A stretch of DNA of 6,065 nucleotides, from positions 2,448 through 8,512 of the forward strand of contig QHWL01000183.1 in assembly GCA_003222555.1 (NCBI GenBank), read 5' to 3'. Position numbers and translations under genes: made by a program. This DNA is from Acidobacteriota bacterium (GTDB taxonomy: Bacteria > Acidobacteriota > Vicinamibacteria > Vicinamibacterales > CAVVIG01). How positions within the stretch are numbered: position 1 is the first letter of the stretch; each line of letters begins with the position of its first letter. This document shows positions 1-5,504 of the stretch, one piece after another. Below the pieces are notes generated by a model that saw nothing but the letters and a program-made list of their open reading frames with translations, made no database searches and was not told the DNA's origin.

Positions 1-75
1 GGTGTATGGGCGAACGAGAATCGAGAGACACGTCGCCAAAAGCGGCGGTCCCAAGAGAAGCAGCAAAGTCAGCAT
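1..75 (-). CDS. hyfF: HyfF-like proton-translocating membrane subunit, N-terminal fragment (cut by window edge)
   Basis: Only the first 25 codons are present. They begin at an ATG on the complement of 73-75 and run off the left edge. The visible peptide starts MLTLLLLLGPP and is strongly hydrophobic, as expected for the first membrane helix of an ND5/NuoL-NuoM-type subunit. The call rests mainly on position: it follows hyfE by 17 bp on the same strand, and HyfF follows HyfE in hydrogenase-4 operons. A TTG at 94-96, in frame 21 bp upstream and overlapping the hyfE stop, is an alternative start; neither start has a strong Shine-Dalgarno. HyfF would be the second antiporter-like ion-translocating subunit of the inner-membrane complex. 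The sequence alone is too short to prove family membership. Confidence 0.7.
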   Translation of the reverse strand, partial: MLTLLLLLGPPLLATCLSILVRPYT

Positions 76-92
76 GTCGACCGTACCGCTCG

Positions 93-752
93 TCAATGCC
101 GGAGGCGCGTGAGCTGTTCGACGTCGATCGTGTCGAACGTGTCGTGAATCTGGTAGGCGAAAATCTGCATCACCAGAAACCCCATCAAGGCGTCGAGGAA
201 CACACCGACCTCGACCAGGAGCGGCACGCCGTATGTGCCGACGGCCGCGAGCAACGCAATCGCGTTTTCGAGCATCAGGAACCCGATCACCTGCGTGATC
301 GCCTTCCTCCGGCTCACGATGATGAACAAGCTCACGAACAGGAGCGCCATTGCCAGCGGCAGTCCTTCGCGCGTGGGCAAATCCGTCACCGCAACCCAGG
401 GCCGCGCCAGCACGTACGCGAACAGCACGAGGAGGCCGGCCACGAGCAGCGACGTTTCGGTGTTCACGTACGGGGTAATCTGCGGCTGCTTGCCGAATCG
501 CAGCTGCATCGCACGCAGCAAAGCGGGTATGGCAATGCCTTTCAGCGCCACGAGCACGCCAGCCACCACGTACAACCGCCAGTCGCCGCCGAAATAGCCG
601 ACGGTCGCCGTGACCGCGGCCAGGAGCCACGCTTGCCATCGGTAGGCGCTGATATATGCCGGAACGTGTTTGCGCCAGAGCACGATCAGGCCGGTGAGCA
701 GCATCCCGCTGCCGCCCAGCATGACCAGTTGTGAAAACATGGCGTCCATCAT
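93..752 (-). CDS. hyfE: Hydrogenase-4 component E (NuoK/MrpC-like membrane subunit)
   Basis: This 219-residue polytopic membrane protein is close to the length I know for E. coli HyfE (216). About six or seven hydrophobic segments are visible, at roughly residues 7-25, 40-54, 60-80, 100-118, 130-147, 152-173 and 178-200. The block GFLMLENAIALL (157-168) contains a membrane-embedded Glu162, and LLVEVGVFLDAL (178-189) contains Glu181. These match the NuoK-like proton-path acidic residues of the family. The role is ion translocation in a group 4 hydrogenase or related complex. I chose the ATG at 750-752 because a GGAG lies 5 bases upstream and the length fits. An in-frame GTG at 783-785, which overlaps the hyfC stop as GTGA, would add 11 residues, mostly (T-L-E) repeats. 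The stop is TGA at 93-95, with hyfF following. Confidence 0.92.
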   Translation of the reverse strand: MMDAMFSQLVMLGGSGMLLTGLIVLWRKHVPAYISAYRWQAWLLAAVTATVGYFGGDWRLYVVAGVLVALKGIAIPALLRAMQLRFGKQPQITPYVNTETSLLVAGLLVLFAYVLARPWVAVTDLPTREGLPLAMALLFVSLFIIVSRRKAITQVIGFLMLENAIALLAAVGTYGVPLLVEVGVFLDALMGFLVMQIFAYQIHDTFDTIDVEQLTRLRH

Positions 753-754
753 TG

Positions 755-781
755 TCTCCAGGGTCTCCAGGGTCTCCAGGG
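755..781 (-). repeat. Three perfect tandem copies of a 9-bp unit carrying the hyfE Shine-Dalgarno
   Basis: On the minus strand, immediately after the hyfC TGA, the unit CCCTGGAGA occurs three times without mismatch and is followed by CA and the hyfE ATG. The repeat fills 27 of the 29 bp between the two genes. Each unit contains CTGGAG, so there are three possible Shine-Dalgarno cores; the last is correctly spaced for the ATG at 752. The 9-bp period preserves frame, so translation from the alternative GTG at 785 would read the repeat as Thr-Leu-Glu units. Confidence 0.95.
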
Positions 782-1723
782 TCACCTCGCCAGAAACGTC
801 GACATCACGGCGAGGAGCGCCAGCACGAAGGAGACGCTCAACAGCTCGGGCACGCGAAACAGCCGCAGCTTCGCGACGCGGGTTTCCAACACGGCAATGG
901 CGGCGGCCAACACGCCGAGCTTCGCGATGACGCTTCCCAGTCCAATCAGCAGGGCCATCGGCGCGAGCGATAGCGCGATACCCCACGGCATGAAGAGGTT
1001 GGCCGCCAGGGTGAGAAACACCAACAGCTTCAGCGCCGCTCCCCATTCAATGAGCGCCAGGTACGGGCCCGAGTACTCGAGCACCATCGCTTCGTGAATC
1101 ATTGTCAGTTCAAGGTGCGTCGACGGGTTGTCAACCGGCAGCCGGCCGGTTTCCGCAAGCGTCACGATGAACAGCGCCGCAAAGGCGAGCAGATGCCCCG
1201 GCCCGAGTGCCGCACTCGGCTGGGTAAGGGTGTGGGCGACAATCTGGGAGAAGCTCGTCGATCCCGCGTTCAGGGCCAACGCGACGATCGACAACGCGAC
1301 GGTCGGCTCGGTGAGAGCGACAACAGTCATTTCGCGGCTGGCACCCATGCCGCCGAACGGCGAGCCGGTGTCGAGGCCAGCAAGCGCCAAAAAAAAGGTG
1401 CCCAGTAGCAACAGATACACCGCCGCGAACAGATCGCCCACCACGAACGGGCTCACTTGCGCGACGACCACAGGCACGAGCGACGCCACGACAACGGTGG
1501 TGCCGAAGACGAGGAACGGCGTCGCCTTGAAAATCCACGAGGCTGTATGCGACACGACCGCCTCTTTGCCGAAAAGTTTCCGGACGTCGAAATACGGCTG
1601 CCACGGCGGGGCGCCCCGCCGGCCCTGCAGTCGCGCCTTCAGCCAACGGATGAAGCCGGCCAGCGCCGGCGCAAGGGCAACGGCCACAAGCGTCTGCCCG
1701 GCGAGCACAAGGTATCGGGTCAC
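782..1723 (-). CDS. hyfC: Hydrogenase-4 component C (HyfC/NuoH-like membrane subunit)
   Basis: This 313-residue protein (E. coli HyfC is about 315) belongs to the respiratory-chain complex I subunit 1 (NuoH/HyfC/HycD) family. It is the membrane subunit that docks the hydrophilic Fe-S arm to the ion-pumping arm. Family blocks are visible: GRRGAPPWQPYFDVRKL (34-50), the loop GGMGASREM (124-132), and ETGRLPVDNP followed by THLELTMIHEAMVLEYSGP (191-220), rich in the conserved acidic residues of this family. About eight hydrophobic helices are present. The start is a GTG at 1721-1723, overlapping the hyfB stop by 4 bp as GTGA, so translation is probably coupled to hyfB. A GGTGG lies about 5 bases upstream. 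The stop is TGA at 782-784. No ATG near this point gives the correct length. Confidence 0.95.
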   Translation of the reverse strand: MTRYLVLAGQTLVAVALAPALAGFIRWLKARLQGRRGAPPWQPYFDVRKLFGKEAVVSHTASWIFKATPFLVFGTTVVVASLVPVVVAQVSPFVVGDLFAAVYLLLLGTFFLALAGLDTGSPFGGMGASREMTVVALTEPTVALSIVALALNAGSTSFSQIVAHTLTQPSAALGPGHLLAFAALFIVTLAETGRLPVDNPSTHLELTMIHEAMVLEYSGPYLALIEWGAALKLLVFLTLAANLFMPWGIALSLAPMALLIGLGSVIAKLGVLAAAIAVLETRVAKLRLFRVPELLSVSFVLALLAVMSTFLAR

Positions 1724-3765
1724 TCCGCCCACCAGGCCGAGACGAACGCCACGGCGAGCGCGCCGGCAATGTAGAGCAAGTACACGTGCACGGACCCCGC
1801 TTGCAGACGCCGCACGTAGGTCGCGAGCGTGCGCACGCCGCGGATGACGGGATCGTATAGGGCCCTTTCGAGCCACGGGACCACCTGGCTCGTGTAGGTA
1901 ATGGAACGCACGAAATACGGCGACTCCGGGTGCACGATGACGCTGAGATCCTCGGTCGGGCGGTATAGCTCCGAGAAGATCCGCCGCAGCGGCTCCGCGA
2001 ACGCTGAAGACGTATATTCCATGCGCGGGGTCTGGCGAATCCGGCCGCAACCCCATGTATCCGCAGGCCGCACCGCGAGACCGCGCGCGCGAATCGCAAT
2101 CGCCACCACCATGACGACCAACGTCAACAGGCACGCGATCAGCAGTGGCGAGGCTCGAGCGATGCCGTTCGGCGAGAGCAGCCAGACGCCCGTGCCGCTC
2201 GTCGCAGGTGAAGGTGGAGCGGCCCCTGGGAAAGGAGACAGGCTGTCGAGGATTCGGTACATGTGGCCCAGGGCCCGCGGCGCCTCCAGGCCCAGCACCA
2301 CGCACCCGAGCGCCAGCACAGCCATCATGGCGCGCGTGGACCAGTGGACCTCTCGCGCGCGAGCGGCGGCGTCGGAACGGGGCAGGGCCAGAAAGCTGAT
2401 GCCGAACGCTTTGACAAAACACGCGGCCGCCAGCCCGCTGGTGAGCGCGAGCACGCCAACCGCGAGCGGTGTGCCAATCGCGATTTCAGGTCGGGGAATC
2501 TGCGCGCCGGACAGGAGCGCTTGAAACACCATCCATTCCGACGCAAACCCGTTGAGCGGCGGCAACGCGGCGGCAGCCGCCGAACCGATCAGAAAAAACG
2601 CGGCCGTTTGCGGCATGCCCTTGATGAGTCCGCCCATGTGCTCCATGTTTCGCGTGTGGGCCCGATGGACCACATTGCCGGTCGCCAGGAACAACAGCCC
2701 CTTGAAGCAGGCATGGTTGACCGAATGGAGGAGCGCAGCCCCGAATCCGACGAGCGCCAGCGAATGGAGGCCGTAACTCTGCAGCACCAGACCGGCACCG
2801 ATCCCGAGAGCAATGACGCCGATGTTCTCGACCGATGAGTACGCCAGCAGCCGCTTGAGATCGTTTTCGGCCAGCGCATACAGCACGCCGACGAGCGCCG
2901 TCAGCGATCCGGCGACGAGCACGACGCCTCCCCACCATTCCGGGCCGGTCCCGAGCAAATCGATCGTCACGCGCATCAGGCCGTAGATGCCAAGCTTGAT
3001 CATCGCCCCCGACATGAGCGCCGACACGTGAGACGGCGCCGCCGGATGCGCGCGCGGAAGCCACACGTGCAGCGGCACGAGACCGGCCTTCGAGCCAAAC
3101 GCGACGACCGCCAGCAGGAAGACGCCATTTCGTGCCGCCGGGGACAAACCCGCGGCGCCCGCGCGCAGGTCCGCGAACGTGGTCGCGTCGGCACCGGGGG
3201 CCATCATCAGGAACATCGGAACCAGCAACACGAACCCGAAGTGCGTCATGGCGGCGTACCACAGGCCCGCTTCCCGCGTGTCGCTGTGCTCGCTCTCCGT
3301 CAACACGAGGAAGTACGACGTAACCGCCATCAGTTCCCACGCCAACAGAAATGTGAAAACATTCCCGGCGCTCGGGACGAGGCTCATTCCAAGAAGAAAG
3401 CCGTTGAACATGAGCCCGAAGGCGCGCAGCGAACGGCGGCCGTCGTAGGCGGCCGTATAGGCGATCCCGTAAATCGCGGCAGGAAGACTCACCGCGGCAA
3501 CCAGAGCCAGGAAGAGCGCGCCAAGCAGATCGAGCCGAATCGCGACGCCGCCGGTGGTGGCGGCCAAATTCGGAAGAACGACTTCAAACGGGCGGTGTGT
3601 GGCAAGAACGGTCAGAGCTGCCGCAAGGCCCGCGGCGCTCCCGACGACGGCACCAATTCCGGTGATCACACGGACCGCGCGGGGCGATGGCGCCATCAGC
3701 GCGAGACCCGCGCCGCCCATGTAACCCGCAACCATCACCCAGAGCGCGACGCCGATCACGTCCAT
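1720..3765 (-). CDS. hyfB: Hydrogenase-4 component B (HyfB-like, antiporter-type proton-conducting subunit)
   Basis: This 681-residue multi-spanning protein (E. coli HyfB about 672) is of the NuoL/NuoM/Mrp antiporter family and is the likely ion-translocating subunit. Key elements are LLAWELMAVTSYF (140-152) with the conserved helix Glu144; FGSKAGLVPLHVWLPRAHPA (223-242) with Lys226 and His240; APSHVSALMSGAMIKLGIYG (243-262) with Lys257; AENDLKRLLAYSSVENIG (299-316); and SVNHACFKGLLFLATGNV (348-365) with His351 and Lys355. The C-terminal part has the HyfB-type block TWGCG...RMEYTSSAFAEPLRRIF (570-597), which separates it from plain NuoL or NuoM, and a last membrane helix near 658-677. It starts at the ATG 3763-3765, one base overlapping the upstream stop (TGATG). 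In-frame codons upstream of it read through the small-subunit gene and do not look like HyfB. All key charged residues are present, so it appears functional. Confidence 0.96.
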   Translation of the reverse strand: MDVIGVALWVMVAGYMGGAGLALMAPSPRAVRVITGIGAVVGSAAGLAAALTVLATHRPFEVVLPNLAATTGGVAIRLDLLGALFLALVAAVSLPAAIYGIAYTAAYDGRRSLRAFGLMFNGFLLGMSLVPSAGNVFTFLLAWELMAVTSYFLVLTESEHSDTREAGLWYAAMTHFGFVLLVPMFLMMAPGADATTFADLRAGAAGLSPAARNGVFLLAVVAFGSKAGLVPLHVWLPRAHPAAPSHVSALMSGAMIKLGIYGLMRVTIDLLGTGPEWWGGVVLVAGSLTALVGVLYALAENDLKRLLAYSSVENIGVIALGIGAGLVLQSYGLHSLALVGFGAALLHSVNHACFKGLLFLATGNVVHRAHTRNMEHMGGLIKGMPQTAAFFLIGSAAAAALPPLNGFASEWMVFQALLSGAQIPRPEIAIGTPLAVGVLALTSGLAAACFVKAFGISFLALPRSDAAARAREVHWSTRAMMAVLALGCVVLGLEAPRALGHMYRILDSLSPFPGAAPPSPATSGTGVWLLSPNGIARASPLLIACLLTLVVMVVAIAIRARGLAVRPADTWGCGRIRQTPRMEYTSSAFAEPLRRIFSELYRPTEDLSVIVHPESPYFVRSITYTSQVVPWLERALYDPVIRGVRTLATYVRRLQAGSVHVYLLYIAGALAVAFVSAWWAE

Positions 3766-4280
3766 CAGCGCGCCTGAGCGCGATCGAGCGCCTGCAGGAT
3801 GCCACGCAGGATGTCGGAAGGCTCGGGCGGACACCCCGCGATGCTGACGTCGACCGGAATGACGCGTTCGACCGGACCGACAACCCCGTAGCCGTTCTTG
3901 AAGACGCCGCAGGTCTTGGCGCAGTCGCCGACGGCGACCACGAATTTCGGCGCAGGTGTCGCCTCGTAAGTTCTACGGAGCGGGATTTCCATGTTGCGGG
4001 TCACCGGGCCGGTGACCATGAGTAGATCGGCATGACGGGGCGAGGCCACGAAATGCAAGCCGAAGCGTTCCATGTCGTAGATCGGGCTGGTCAGCCCAGC
4101 GATCTCGATCTCACACCCATTGCAGGATCCGGCGTCGACGTGGCGAATCGCGAGCGCCCGGCCCAGGAGGCGCTTGATTCGCTGCTCGAGCGCACGGCCG
4201 ACCTCGACACTGGCCGGGTCGCCAGCCTCCAACACCTCGGTGACGACTCCCGTTCTCCAGATCTTCGAAAACAGCAGCAT
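3765..4280 (-). CDS. hyfI: NuoB/HyfI-like [4Fe-4S] small subunit of a group 4 hydrogenase or Ehr-type complex
   Basis: This 171-residue cytoplasmic protein of the NuoB / [NiFe]-hydrogenase small-subunit family would carry the proximal [4Fe-4S] cluster. The N-terminus FSKIWRTGVVTE (4-15) resembles the HycG/HyfI/Ech small-subunit start. VDAGSCNGCEIEI (48-60) supplies Cys53 and Cys56, VAVGDCAKTCG (115-125) supplies Cys120, and GCPPEP (149-154) supplies Cys150, giving the four expected ligands. FGLHFVASPRHADLLMVTGP (73-92) is also typical. An extra Cys124 sits where relatives usually have Gly. It lacks the C-terminal extension of E. coli HyfI (about 250 residues). An in-frame TGA nine bases upstream makes the ATG at 4280 the first start; its Shine-Dalgarno is poor. 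This is the first gene of the operon as seen here, unlike E. coli hyf, where the small subunit comes late. The equivalent Ehr subunit (EhrS) is an alternative name. Confidence 0.93.
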   Translation of the reverse strand: MLLFSKIWRTGVVTEVLEAGDPASVEVGRALEQRIKRLLGRALAIRHVDAGSCNGCEIEIAGLTSPIYDMERFGLHFVASPRHADLLMVTGPVTRNMEIPLRRTYEATPAPKFVVAVGDCAKTCGVFKNGYGVVGPVERVIPVDVSIAGCPPEPSDILRGILQALDRAQAR

Positions 4281-4326
4281 TTGGAGGGCTCAGCCGATGA
4301 CGGCATCGGCGTGCGGAGGCTCATTC

Positions 4327-4374
4327 ATCACGGAGAACGAAGGGCACTCGTCGTACCCTTGGTGTCTTCGTGAT
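4327..4374. repeat. REP-like imperfect palindrome in the operon leader
   Basis: The left arm atcacggagaacgaaggg (4327-4344) pairs with the right arm cccttggtgtcttcgtgat (4356-4374) around an 11-base loop. There are two mismatched positions, one of them a possible G-U pair, and one bulged base. The right arm continues into a second ttcgtgg at 4375-4381. This cttcgtg...ttcgtgg wording resembles intergenic dispersed repeats I recall from many environmental bacterial genomes, although only one copy is visible here. It lies 47 bp upstream of the small-subunit start and would fold in the operon's 5' leader RNA. Confidence 0.6.
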
Positions 4375-4495
4375 TTCGTGGTTGCATTTAAGTTCGCCGT
4401 TTCCTGGTTGTATTCGAGGATCCTAATACGGATCGGACGCGCGAGCGCGCGAAACAAGTTTGGGTGAGTGCAAGACGAGAGACCTGCGCTAGCGT

Positions 4496-4528
4496 CCTGC
4501 GCGACGCCTTCGTTACTCGTCGCGCAGG
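4496..4528. repeat. Perfect 11-bp inverted repeat (possible terminator-like hairpin)
   Basis: The arms cctgcgcgacg (4496-4506) and cgtcgcgcagg (4518-4528) are exact reverse complements around an 11-base loop. One more G-U and one G-C pair could extend the stem outward to 4494-4530. The element sits 85 bp downstream of the response regulator stop on the minus strand, where a terminator would be expected. No T-tract follows on either strand, so it is not a canonical intrinsic terminator. It could instead be an RNA structure or a protein-binding site. Confidence 0.65.
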
Positions 4529-4613
4529 GCTTTAGACTTGCGGGCGGGCGAAGTGCTGTTCGGCCAGGGTGAGGCAAGCCGGGCATTCGGCAATACGACG
4601 GCGACCGCGAGGG

Positions 4614-4973
4614 CTACGGGGGGCCAATCAGGCCGGCCACGGCGGCACGCAACATCTCTAGCGAGGGTGGCTTTGAAAGATGCGCTTCCTGTGCCCACCA
4701 GGGCGGATTCTCCCGGTCGAGTATGTCGGCATGGCCGGTGAGGATCAGGACCCTCAGCGCCGGCCGCTTCTCGCGCATCCGGGCCATCAGCTCAGCACCC
4801 GTCATCGAGGGCATCAGATAGTCGGTGATGAGCAGATCCAAGGAACCGAAGTTGGAGGCAACGTGTAACGCTTCATCCGGGTCGCGGGCAATCGACATGC
4901 GGTAGCCGACGAGTGCGCGCTTCAGCACATCCAGCACAGAACTGTCGTCGTCGACCACGAGAATGTGCTTCAC
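4614..4973 (-). CDS. Stand-alone receiver-domain response regulator (CheY-like)
   Basis: The protein is 119 residues and consists of a single receiver (REC) domain. It begins KHILVVDDD (2-10) with the acidic Mg2+-binding pocket. The phosphoacceptor is Asp51 in LLITDYLMP (47-55), the conserved switch Thr is Thr79 in LILTGHA (76-82), and the conserved Lys is Lys101 in SKP (100-102). All catalytic positions are present, so it should be phosphorylatable by a histidine kinase. There is no output domain, and no kinase gene lies in the window. The segment DRENPPWWAQEAH (86-98), between the Thr and Lys positions, is unusually rich in Trp and Pro. The start is a GTG at 4971-4973, chosen because it places the beta-1 strand correctly; an in-frame stop lies 33 bp upstream and no good Shine-Dalgarno is visible. 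The stop is TAG at 4614-4616. The target, whether by protein contact or in a phosphorelay, is unknown. Confidence 0.9.
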   Translation of the reverse strand: MKHILVVDDDSSVLDVLKRALVGYRMSIARDPDEALHVASNFGSLDLLITDYLMPSMTGAELMARMREKRPALRVLILTGHADILDRENPPWWAQEAHLSKPPSLEMLRAAVAGLIGPP

Positions 4974-5143
4974 AGGATTACGGATCGAGCTCTTGCAGAA
5001 CTACCCTGTCATCGCCCTGAATCAGAACCCGCTAGTCGATTACGCCACCGAAAGAACAACGTCCTGGACGCACACCCGCTCGTGTTCATCAAAAACTGAT
5101 CGCCCGCGACCCGCAGGGTCTCACGCGAGGTCGGCGACGACTG
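4974..5143. other. Intergenic region with a weak terminator candidate
   Basis: I see no supported gene in these 170 bp. Downstream of the DUF2934 gene on the minus strand, a small GACCC-TGC-GGGTC hairpin (5108-5120) is followed 12 bases later by a run of five T (complement of 5091-5095). The stem is short and the T-run is displaced, so this is only a weak candidate for an intrinsic terminator. No promoter or Shine-Dalgarno for the response regulator could be identified with confidence. Confidence 0.4.
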
Positions 5144-5341
5144 TCAGGACACCCGCTGAAGAAGCTTCGGTTGGAGTTCGCGTTCCGCCCGAAGCCAGTC
5201 CTCGAGATCGCGGCCGTGCTGGCTGCCCCGTGAGAGAAACAACTCGTACGCACGACGGGCGATTTCCTCACGAGAAATGACGACTGCAGGCTGAGACCGA
5301 CGGCGAGTGCCGGATGGGGTGTTGGTAGTCGACGTAGGCAT
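5144..5341 (-). CDS. DUF2934 family small protein
   Basis: This 65-residue soluble protein has a disordered, Thr/Ser/Arg-rich N-terminus (about residues 1-20) followed by the DUF2934 signature: EEIARRAYELFLSRG (25-39), then HGRDLEDWLRAERELQ (42-57). The pattern of amphipathic helices with a HGRD-x-E-DWL core is what I recognise as DUF2934, whose function is unknown to me; it is common in soil bacteria including Acidobacteria. The start ATG at 5339-5341 is well supported: AAGGAGGTG lies 5 bases upstream, and a sigma70-like promoter lies a further 20 bp beyond. The stop is TGA at 5144-5146. It is divergent from the secreted-protein gene at 5505 and shares the control region between them. Such proteins are usually encoded as independent single genes. 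It has no visible catalytic residues or membrane segments. Confidence 0.88.
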   Translation of the reverse strand: MPTSTTNTPSGTRRRSQPAVVISREEIARRAYELFLSRGSQHGRDLEDWLRAERELQPKLLQRVS

Positions 5342-5346
5342 TGCGA

Positions 5347-5355
5347 CACCTCCTT
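5347..5355 (-). promoter_or_regulatory. Strong Shine-Dalgarno for the DUF2934 gene
   Basis: The minus strand reads AAGGAGGTG, almost the full anti-Shine-Dalgarno complement, ending 5 bases before the ATG at 5341. It is the best ribosome binding site in the window and fixes the start of the small protein. Confidence 0.9.
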
Positions 5356-5375
5356 GCTTACAACAGGTTTGTGGA

Positions 5376-5403
5376 ATTGTACCCCAACCATCGGTCTTGA
5401 CAA
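5376..5403 (-). promoter_or_regulatory. Sigma70-type promoter for the DUF2934 gene
   Basis: On the minus strand a -35 box TTGTCA (complement of 5398-5403) is separated by 16 bp from a -10 box TACAAT (complement of 5376-5381). Each matches the consensus at five of six positions. Transcription would start near 5369, leaving a leader of about 28 bases that includes the Shine-Dalgarno. The -35 box falls inside the dyad at 5396-5430, which suggests control by a repressor or activator. Confidence 0.7.
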
Positions 5404-5430
5404 CCCGATATTGAACCGGGCATTGTCAAG
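5396..5430. promoter_or_regulatory. Dyad symmetry (candidate operator) overlapping the -35 box
   Basis: CTTGACAA (5396-5403) and TTGTCAAG (5423-5430) are perfect reverse complements. Just inside them, CCCG (5404-5407) and CGGG (5417-5420) also pair, with two unpaired bases on the right side. The centre-to-centre spacing of the outer arms is 27 bp, about 2.5 helical turns. Each outer arm contains TTGACA on one strand, so each could also act as a -35 hexamer. No matching -10 for the plus-strand hexamer is evident at normal spacing. The regulator is unknown. Confidence 0.55.
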
Positions 5431-5504
5431 CGGCAGAGCTCGGTGGTGGAAGGGAGTTTCGGTCGGCGTTCGTCAGGTCATCAGTTCATCTAAGGGGTGA
5501 GGAT

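Larger units (their letters stand above)
4281..4613. other. Intergenic region between the response regulator and the hydrogenase-like operon
   Basis: I see no convincing gene in these 333 bp. The stretch precedes the first minus-strand operon gene, so the operon promoter and 5' leader should lie here, but I found no clear sigma70 pair or sigma54 -24/-12 box. It holds a REP-like palindrome (4327-4374), a short GATCC-TAATAC-GGATC hairpin near 4420-4435, a CGCGC-GAGC-GCGCG hairpin near 4438-4451, and a perfect 11-bp inverted repeat (4496-4528). A minus-strand reading frame crosses the whole area (4290-4586), but its composition does not look like protein. Confidence 0.7.

Noticed and set aside
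6..734. Long plus-strand reading frame (242 codons) opposite hyfE and hyfF.
   Set aside because: It is antisense to well-supported membrane genes and rich in His/Gln/Glu/Arg, as expected for the complement of hydrophobic codons in high-GC DNA.
2486..3340. Minus-strand reading frame of 284 codons overlapping hyfB in another frame.
   Set aside because: Arg/Gly/Ala-rich translation typical of a frame-shifted high-GC coding region. The real HyfB frame is continuous through it, so no frameshift needs explaining.
3028..3777. Plus-strand reading frame of 249 codons opposite hyfB.
   Set aside because: It has the same antisense shadow composition (Arg/Gln/His/Glu-rich), no Shine-Dalgarno and no recognisable domain, while the opposite strand carries intact HyfB motifs.
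4410..4457. A minus-strand peptide LFRALARPIRIRILEY that resembles the first helices of ArsR-type regulators.
   Set aside because: Only about 16 residues match. The surrounding frame (4290-4586) is low-complexity, crosses the inverted repeat and the REP-like palindrome, and has no helix-turn-helix continuation. A chance match, or at most an unprovable relic.
4290..4613. Possible sigma54 promoter for the hydrogenase-like operon, as seen for E. coli hyf and hyc.
   Set aside because: I looked on the minus strand for a TGGCAC-N5-TTGC-like -24/-12 element and found none.
4963..5280. Plus-strand reading frame of 105 codons spanning the gap between response regulator and DUF2934 gene.
   Set aside because: It overlaps the strongly supported DUF2934 gene on the other strand, has no ribosome binding site and shows no domain-like sequence.
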